A stretch of 64,000 nt of DNA from Bog-473 sp963751335 (lineage in GTDB: Bacteria > Actinomycetota > Acidimicrobiia > Acidimicrobiales > RAAP-2). Below the pieces are notes generated by a model that saw only the letters and a list, made by a program, of their open reading frames with translations, was not told the DNA's origin and did no database searches. The stretch spans positions 310,001 through 374,000 of the forward strand of contig CAVVUB010000001.1 of NCBI GenBank assembly GCA_963751335.1, read 5' to 3'. The translations under genes were made by a program, and so were the position numbers. Numbering within the stretch: the stretch's first letter is position 1; each line of letters starts with the position of its first letter. Of the stretch, positions 58,366-64,000 are shown piece by piece.

Positions 58366-59833
58366 TTATCCCTGGTGACTCTCCCCAAGACGGATCCGGT
58401 GCACCACCACGAACCCGGTCACGATCACGGAGAGCACGACCGCCTGCACCCCCAGATCAACCAGCGCCGTCGCCCGCGGCGCGCCGTGCACGGCCAGCAC
58501 GGCCAGCGGTCAGGACGGCCGCGCCACCCACGAGCACCCCGGCCACCCAGCGCCGGCCGACGGCGAGCAGGTACATGGTCAGGATCACCGAGACGCTGAG
58601 CAGGATCATGGCCACCACGAGCGGAGCCAACGCGTCCGAGGTTGACGTGTACTCGTGGTGGAAGACGAGTTGGAGCAGTTGCTCGGGCGCCAGCAGGGCC
58701 ACGCCCAGAACGAGCACCGACGGGATGCCGAGCAGCACCAGGACCACGGCGAGCTGGCGCAGCGCATGGCCGCCTTGGCGCCAACGGATGGCCGCCTCGG
58801 GCAGCAGGTAGCCCCCGAGCACGACCGCCCCGAAGACGATGGCCTTGCTGGTCACCGAGACGGCGGCGTACGCGCCCGAGTGGCTCGGGTTGTCGCGGCC
58901 CATGACGAGCACGTCGACGTTCTGGAGCACGGCCACCATGGAGAGCGAGACGGAGGCCACGACGAGGTCGAGCGCCACCGTGCGCCGGGCCCCGCGGTGG
59001 TCGAGCAGGACAGGGTCGGGCCGCACCGCGGCCACCCACCCGGTGGCCCAGGGGCGCGGGAAGCGACCGCCCGACCAGGCCCGCACCGCCTCGAAGCGCG
59101 CGTGCCCGGCGGCGAACACCTCGCCGATGAGGATGCCGACGGCGGCCCCGGAGGCGCCGTAGCCGGCCTCCACCAACACGAGCACGGCGACCAGGCGCAC
59201 GCCGATCTCGACCAGCAGGTTGGCGGCCAGCGGTCGGTAGGCCCGGTGGGCCTGGAGCAGCCCGCGGTCGAGTGAGAGAAGGACGAAGAAGGCGGCCGCA
59301 GCCAGGATGGCGGCGATCCCGATCCCGCTGGCCTGGTTGAGCACGACGGCCACGGCGTGGCGGCCGAGGAAGACCAGGACCGCCCAGGCCAGGACGAGCA
59401 TGGTGCCCTGCCGGTGCACCCGGCCGGCCCAGCGGCGCACCAGGTGTCCCGTGCCGTCCTCGTGCATCAACGTCACCCGGCGCACCACGGCCACCACCAC
59501 GGCGGACCCGGGCATGGAGAGGATCAGGTAGAGGCCGGTGAGCTGGTTGAGCACCCCGTAGCTGTGCGGGGTGAGGAGCCGGGCCAGGGCCACGGTGAGG
59601 ACCACGCTCGCCCCGTTGGCCAGCACGCCGGCGATGGCCAACGGTCCGGCCTGGACCAGGCCGGACCGCATCGACTCCACCCCCGGCCGAGCCTCGTCGT
59701 CGAGGAGCAGATCCGCCCCGAGGTTGGGACCGACCGCATTGGGCGCGAACGACATCGCCGCCGACACGGATTCGACGACGACCTCGGCGGCGGGCGCCTC
59801 GCTGGCGTCGGGGCCTGTCTCACCGCTCAACAC
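58366..59833 (-). CDS. polysaccharide flippase-like membrane protein, one +1 frameshift
   Basis: The product is about 488 residues with roughly 12-14 hydrophobic helices. LARLLTPHSYGVLNQLTGLY, VVRRVTLMHEDGTG, SLDRGLLQAHRAYRPLAANLL and VLVMGRDNPSHSGAYAAVSV resemble Wzx/MATE-type (polysaccharide biosynthesis) exporters. After a shift near 58508 the last helix continues (LVDLGVQAVVLSVIVTGFVV) to the TAA at 58366. It flips lipid-linked glycan across the membrane (inferred). Confidence 0.85.
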
Positions 59834-59977
59834 GCTGGACGTGCAGCCGTGCTGACGTGGAGGCCGTGGGGCGGGCGGTCACAAGGGTGGAGGTCGGCCA
59901 TGGTCAACCGCACCACTCTGGCACCAAAGGCGTGGAAGGTGGCGCTGGTGACCGGCGCCCCGGTCGAAGAGGAGGCG

Positions 59978-62125
59978 TCACGAGCCGTCATGGAGGTTGG
60001 CCCGGTAGGAGGGGAGCCCGAGCTCGACCAGCTCAGGGAGGAGGGCGCTCCGGAGCAGCTCTCCCCCGGCGGTCGAGATGTGCTCGTCATCGAAAGACCG
60101 GACCCGGACCCCGTGGATGTAGGAGGTGTAGTGGCCTTGGGGATCGAGCAGCTGGTTGAGGTTGATGACGGAGGCCTGATGGGGGTGCTCGGCGACTGCC
60201 CGCCGCACGTCGGCGTTGTACGCGTTCGTGCGGGAGGGAAGGTTCATGTCCCACGGTGACCCGTCGGGTTGTTCGGTGGTCTGGGCGATGTAGGGAAGGG
60301 TCAGCATGGCCACCGTTGCCCCGTGCGCGGAGCCTATGTCGATGACCTGGCCGAGCTCGGCCACCAGGTGCCGGTCGAAGGCCGGTTCCCCGACGTGGGT
60401 CCAGTGTCCGTCGAAGAGCCGGTCGAGGCACTCCCACCGCCCGAGGAGCACGGCAAAGACGTCGGGTCGCTCCCGGCCGACAAGCCCGGCCCAGGCCGCC
60501 CGCCAGTCCGGGCACCCTTCGGCCGTCGGACCCACCGTGCCCATGATGTTGACCGTGGTGCCCGGGTCGAGGTCACAGCCGATGGTGCTCTTGTTGGTGA
60601 CTGTGATGCCCCAGTCACGCGCCTTGTCGCTCAACCCGATGCCGAGCGTCAGTCCCAGCGAGTCCCCGACCAAAAGGGCGTGCTCGGGGTGGGCGGCGTC
60701 CACGCCGGAAGGGCCGACGAAGTGAGTGGGCGGACGGCTCCCGATCGGGAGGGTTGCCTCTCCTGGGGTGACCGTTGCCGTGAGGACGGCCGCCACGGTC
60801 AGCCCGACGGTCGCTGCCGCCAGGCCGGCCCAGACCAGGGGCATTCGGCGGCGCGAGCCCGACCGGCCCCACGTTCGGACGGGCTGTTCAACGAAACGGT
60901 AGGACAGGGCGGCGATCCCGAAGGTCGCGCCCACCCTCACTCCGAGGAGCGCGGCGCCCGTCAGCCCGGTCCGCGCCCCGTCGAGGACGAGGAACAGGGG
61001 CCAGTGGTAGAGATACAACCCGTAGGAGATCCGACCCGTGTAGCGCAGGGGGCGAAAGCAGAGTGCCCTGGTCAGCGCGGCGCGTGGCAGTTCGACGGTC
61101 GAGGCGATCACCGCCGCCGTGCAGAGAGCGACGAGGAGAAAGCCACCTTCGTACAGCAGAGGGCCGTCGCCCTGCACGGCGTGGAGGGCCCAGAGGAGAG
61201 CGCACGCTCCGATCAGGCCGAGCACGGCGATGGAGCGCCTGCGAGTCGGATACCACCACGTGGGCGGGCTCGGCTCAGCCCCGGGAGAAGGGTCGGATGA
61301 GCCCGGACGCGTCGTCCGCTCTGTCAGGGGGACGACGACCGCGAGCAGAGCCCCGACCATGATCGACTGGGCACGGGTGTCGGTCCCGTAGTAGAGGCGG
61401 TCGATGGAGGCGCCGGCGAGGAACAGCTCCGCGCAGAGGGCGGCGGACGCTGCACCGATGAGGGCCGCCGCCCATCCGAGCCCGCGGCGTCCGAACCGGC
61501 GCAGCACGAGGAGGGTGACCACGGGCCACACGAGGTAGAACTGCTCCTCCACCGCCAGCGACCAGGTGTGCAGGAGTGGTGAGAGGGCCCCGAAGCGGAC
61601 GAAATAGTTCTGGCCCGAGGCGATGAAGTGCCAGTTGGCGGAGTACGCGAGAGTGAAGAGGGCGTCACCGCGGAGCTGGGCGGGCGGGACGCCTCCCCCG
61701 ACCCACCGTGCGTACGCACCGATCCCGATGAGCAGGACGAGCAGCGCAGGGACCAGGCGGCGGGCCCGTCTGCCCCAGAACGCGAGCAGCTTGATGGTGC
61801 CCGTGCGGGCGTGTTCGGCGAGGAGCAACGAGGTGACCAGGAACCCCGAGAGCACGAAGAACATGTCGACGCCGAGGAGGCCCCCGTTCACCGCGCCGAG
61901 TCCCGCATGGAAGCCCATCACGGCGAGGACGGCCACACCGCGCAACCCGTCGAGCCCGGGAACGAAGCGCAGTGTTGTTCCCTGGGGGTTCTCCGCGGGT
62001 CGCTCCTGCTCGCCCGGAGCCGGACGCGGTTCGTCGCTCGTGACGATGTGCCCGCTTATTGTCTCCACCTCCGTGCCGCAACCCCCCGGCGTTCGTCTCG
62101 GGTCTGCCCTGCCCCATCGTCTCAC
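59978..62125 (-). CDS. OatA-like acyltransferase with SGNH domain
   Basis: The product is up to 715 residues, intact. The acyltransferase-3 membrane half has VPGLDGLRGVAVLAVMGFHAG (catalytic His region), GVDMFFVLSGFLVTSLLL, LLHTWSLAVEEQFYLVWP and RISYGLYLYHWPLFLV. The periplasmic SGNH half has EHALLVGDSLGLTLGIGL (nucleophile Ser) and DEHISTAGGELL (Asp/His). It O-acylates envelope polysaccharide or peptidoglycan. The start is uncertain; a GTG at 62068 is an alternative. Confidence 0.9.
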   Translation of the reverse strand: MRRWGRADPRRTPGGCGTEVETISGHIVTSDEPRPAPGEQERPAENPQGTTLRFVPGLDGLRGVAVLAVMGFHAGLGAVNGGLLGVDMFFVLSGFLVTSLLLAEHARTGTIKLLAFWGRRARRLVPALLVLLIGIGAYARWVGGGVPPAQLRGDALFTLAYSANWHFIASGQNYFVRFGALSPLLHTWSLAVEEQFYLVWPVVTLLVLRRFGRRGLGWAAALIGAASAALCAELFLAGASIDRLYYGTDTRAQSIMVGALLAVVVPLTERTTRPGSSDPSPGAEPSPPTWWYPTRRRSIAVLGLIGACALLWALHAVQGDGPLLYEGGFLLVALCTAAVIASTVELPRAALTRALCFRPLRYTGRISYGLYLYHWPLFLVLDGARTGLTGAALLGVRVGATFGIAALSYRFVEQPVRTWGRSGSRRRMPLVWAGLAAATVGLTVAAVLTATVTPGEATLPIGSRPPTHFVGPSGVDAAHPEHALLVGDSLGLTLGIGLSDKARDWGITVTNKSTIGCDLDPGTTVNIMGTVGPTAEGCPDWRAAWAGLVGRERPDVFAVLLGRWECLDRLFDGHWTHVGEPAFDRHLVAELGQVIDIGSAHGATVAMLTLPYIAQTTEQPDGSPWDMNLPSRTNAYNADVRRAVAEHPHQASVINLNQLLDPQGHYTSYIHGVRVRSFDDEHISTAGGELLRSALLPELVELGLPSYRANLHDGS

Positions 62126-62210
62126 ACGCCCTCATCGGGCCACCGCCCTGGTGAAAGGGGCCGAGCAGCCCTCCTCAGGTTCCCAGGAGGCCGACGTAGA
62201 GTAGCCACCC

Positions 62211-63648
62211 ATGATCGGCAGGGCGAGGCACGCCGGCGCCCGCTGGTGGCCGTGGCTCGCACTGTGGACCGCGGTGGGCCTCGGGATACGCCTGGGCACG
62301 GTCTTCGGCCGGCCCAACCGGGTCGCGGGCGGTGACGCGTACTACAACCACAACGCGGCGAACCTGCTGGTGGCCGGCAAGGGATTCATCAATCCGTTCC
62401 TCTACTACCCCCATGACCTGCACCACCATGTGCAGACGGCCTCGTGGCCGCCGCTGTTCGTCTTCGTGCTCGCCGCCGCCTCCCTGGTCGGGGCCAAGAG
62501 CTTCCTCGCCCAACGCATCTGGTGCTGCATCATTGGGGCCGGTGGGGTCGTGCTGTGCGGCTACGTCGGCCGCGAGATCGGGGGCCGGCGCGTCGGTCTC
62601 ATCGCCGCTCTGCTCGTGGCGGTCTATCCGAACATCTGGATGAGTGACGAGCTCGTGCTCTCAGAGACGCTCTCTCCCGTGCTGGTGGCCCTCGTGTTGC
62701 TCACCGCGTACCGGTTCTGGAAGCGACCCGGCACCTGGAACGTCGTCTGGCTGGGCGCTGTCCATCGGTTTGGCCGCCCTCGGCCGAGACGAGCTCTCTC
62801 TGCTCGCGGTGTTCATCCTCGTCCCGCTCGCCCTACTGGCCAAGACTCTGACATGGTGGCGCCGGATCGCGCTCGTCGGGATCGGCGGCCTCGTGGCGCT
62901 GCTCCTCGTCGTCCCCTGGGTCGGCTACAACATGAGCCGTTTCAGTGATCCGGTTTACATCAGTTCCGGCCTCGGCATCACCTTGGCTTCGGCCAATTGC
63001 AACTCCACCTTCAACGGCCGGTACGAGGGCTACTGGTCCTTGCAATGCGCGGTCGTCGCGGCGAAACACGCGGAGACGAAGCCCGATGCGGACGAGTCGG
63101 TCCAGAGCTCCGAGGTCGAGGCGTACGCCCTCCACTACATCCGCACCCACGAGAACCGGCTCGTCCCGGTGGAGCTGGCTCGGCTCGGCCGCGCCTTCGG
63201 CTTCTTCCATCCCTTCCAGCAGGTCCATCTCGACTCCCTGGTGGAGACCCGTCCCTACCACTGGGCTCTCGTGGGCCTGTACATGTACTGGACCCTCCTC
63301 CTCCTGTCCGTGGGAGGTGTCATCATCCTGCGCCGGCGCCGGATCCCGGTCTTCCCCCTTCTGGCCATCGGGCTCGATGTGGCGCTCTCGGTGGCCGTGA
63401 CGTTCGGGCAGACCCGGTATCGCAGCACGTTCGAGGTCTCGCTCGTGCTCCTGGCCGCGGTCCAGCTCGACTGGTTCTGGAGTCGTCTGCGCCCCCAGCC
63501 GAGAGAGGTCCTCCACGGCGCTGAGACCGAGGGCGACAGAGTCGGAGAACTCGCCGCCCGGGCCGATGACGAGGCGGGTGAGGACTCCGACATCGACCCC
63601 CCCGCCCGCGCCGACGCGGACGTCGACCTGCCCACGCCGGCAGGATAG
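62211..63648 (+). CDS. GT-C fold membrane glycosyltransferase, one +1 frameshift
   Basis: The product is about 478 residues. The first luminal loop has NRVAGGDAYYNHNAANLLV (the acidic DxY-type motif of GT-C enzymes). ASWPPLFVFVLAAASLVGA and SDELVLSETLSPVLVALVL follow. After a shift near 62762 come GLAALGRDELSLLAVFILVP, GLVALLLVVPWVGYNM and further helices. A charged tail ends at 63648. It probably uses polyprenyl-phosphate sugars. It diverges from the acyltransferase. Confidence 0.82.
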
Positions 63649-63664
63649 GGCCGGCAGTCCCTTC

Positions 63665-64000
63665 ATGGAGCTCGGGCCTGAGGTGCTCGTGGTGCTGCCC
63701 GCATTCAACGAGGCCCAGTCCGTGGCCGCGGTGATCGCGGAAGTCTTCGCGGTCGCTCCGAAGGTCCACGTGCTCGTGGTCGACGACGCTTCGGCGGACG
63801 GGACAGCGGTTCTGGCCCGTGCGGCGGGCGCCGATGTCATCTCCAATGTGTTCAATCTCGGGGTCGGCGGGGCCATGCGGGTCGGTTTCCGCTACGGCGC
63901 GGCTCGGGGCTTCCGGGCTCTCGTACAGGTGGACGCCGACGGGCAGCACGATCCGCGCGACCTGCCACGCCTCGTCGCTCCCCTGGAGGACGTCCCCGCG
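63665..64000 (+). CDS. GT2-family glycosyltransferase (partial, runs off the window)
   Basis: The N-terminal 112 residues are visible: VLVVLPAFNEAQSVAAVIAE, VHVLVVDDASADGTAVLARA (nucleotide Asp), NVFNLGVGGAMRVGFRYG and ALVQVDADGQHDPRDLPRLV with the DxD motif. This is the dolichol-phosphate-mannose-synthase-like GT2 pattern, which would supply polyprenyl-P-sugar to the GT-C enzyme 16 bases upstream. The end lies beyond 64000. Confidence 0.92.
   Translation, partial: MELGPEVLVVLPAFNEAQSVAAVIAEVFAVAPKVHVLVVDDASADGTAVLARAAGADVISNVFNLGVGGAMRVGFRYGAARGFRALVQVDADGQHDPRDLPRLVAPLEDVPA

Overview
The window looks like a chromosomal segment of a high-GC actinomycete. A deep-branching Actinomycetota such as Acidimicrobiia is my best guess, but that is inference. 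The evidence is the GC-rich coding, the uvrC-rapZ-yvcK-gap-pgk-tpiA-secG gene order, a WhiB-like fragment, an AftD-like arabinofuranosyltransferase, a mycothiol-associated DinB-type protein and an MmyB-type regulator.

Bases 1-2250 hold the end of an aldehyde dehydrogenase gene and glyA, the latter preceded by a ZTP (ZMP) riboswitch. Bases 2.3-21 kb are an eroded accessory region. It carries two serine-recombinase remnants, three copies of a hairpin-bearing repeat of about 170 bp, an IS407-type IS3 element inside a 2H phosphoesterase gene, a second IS3 element inside an FkbM methyltransferase gene, an IS1380 element, an IS110 element with a candidate bridge RNA, a dead Doc-type toxin beside an open partner gene, and a prophage fossil (capsid and integrase pieces) that stops at a tRNA-Leu(GAG). 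Intact genes in this stretch include an MmyB-type regulator with a divergent aldo/keto reductase, a dual-specificity phosphatase and two related small secreted proteins.

Bases 21-30 kb are a minus-strand run read in the order uvrC, rapZ, yvcK, gap, pgk, tpiA, secG, then a peptide-type substrate-binding lipoprotein, with several stop/start overlaps. nadA diverges from it. Bases 31-43 kb carry a 14-repeat secreted beta-propeller protein, a DUF427 protein, uvrA, a SnoaL-like protein, a class III nucleotide cyclase, a KTSC protein, uvrB, coaE and a methyltransferase. All three UvrABC excinuclease genes therefore lie within 14 kb. Bases 43-48 kb hold the AftD-like protein, 48-57 kb small enzymes (methyltransferases, PAP2, SDR, VOC, GNAT, DinB) and lipoproteins, and 57-64 kb an envelope glycan cluster (GT4 glycosyltransferase, flippase, acyltransferase, GT-C and GT2 glycosyltransferases).

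Many core genes, some normally essential (pgk, tpiA, uvrB, coaE), are split by single-base frameshifts. All 25 that I resolved are +1, the direction expected of an extra base, which points to systematic insertion errors in the assembly. In the accessory region the shifts in the capsid, recombinase, methyltransferase, IS110 and IS1380 genes run the other way. Independent nonsense codons there (2H phosphoesterase, recombinase, Doc) argue for genuine decay. The core genes with +1 shifts are therefore entered as CDS and the decayed ones as pseudogenes.
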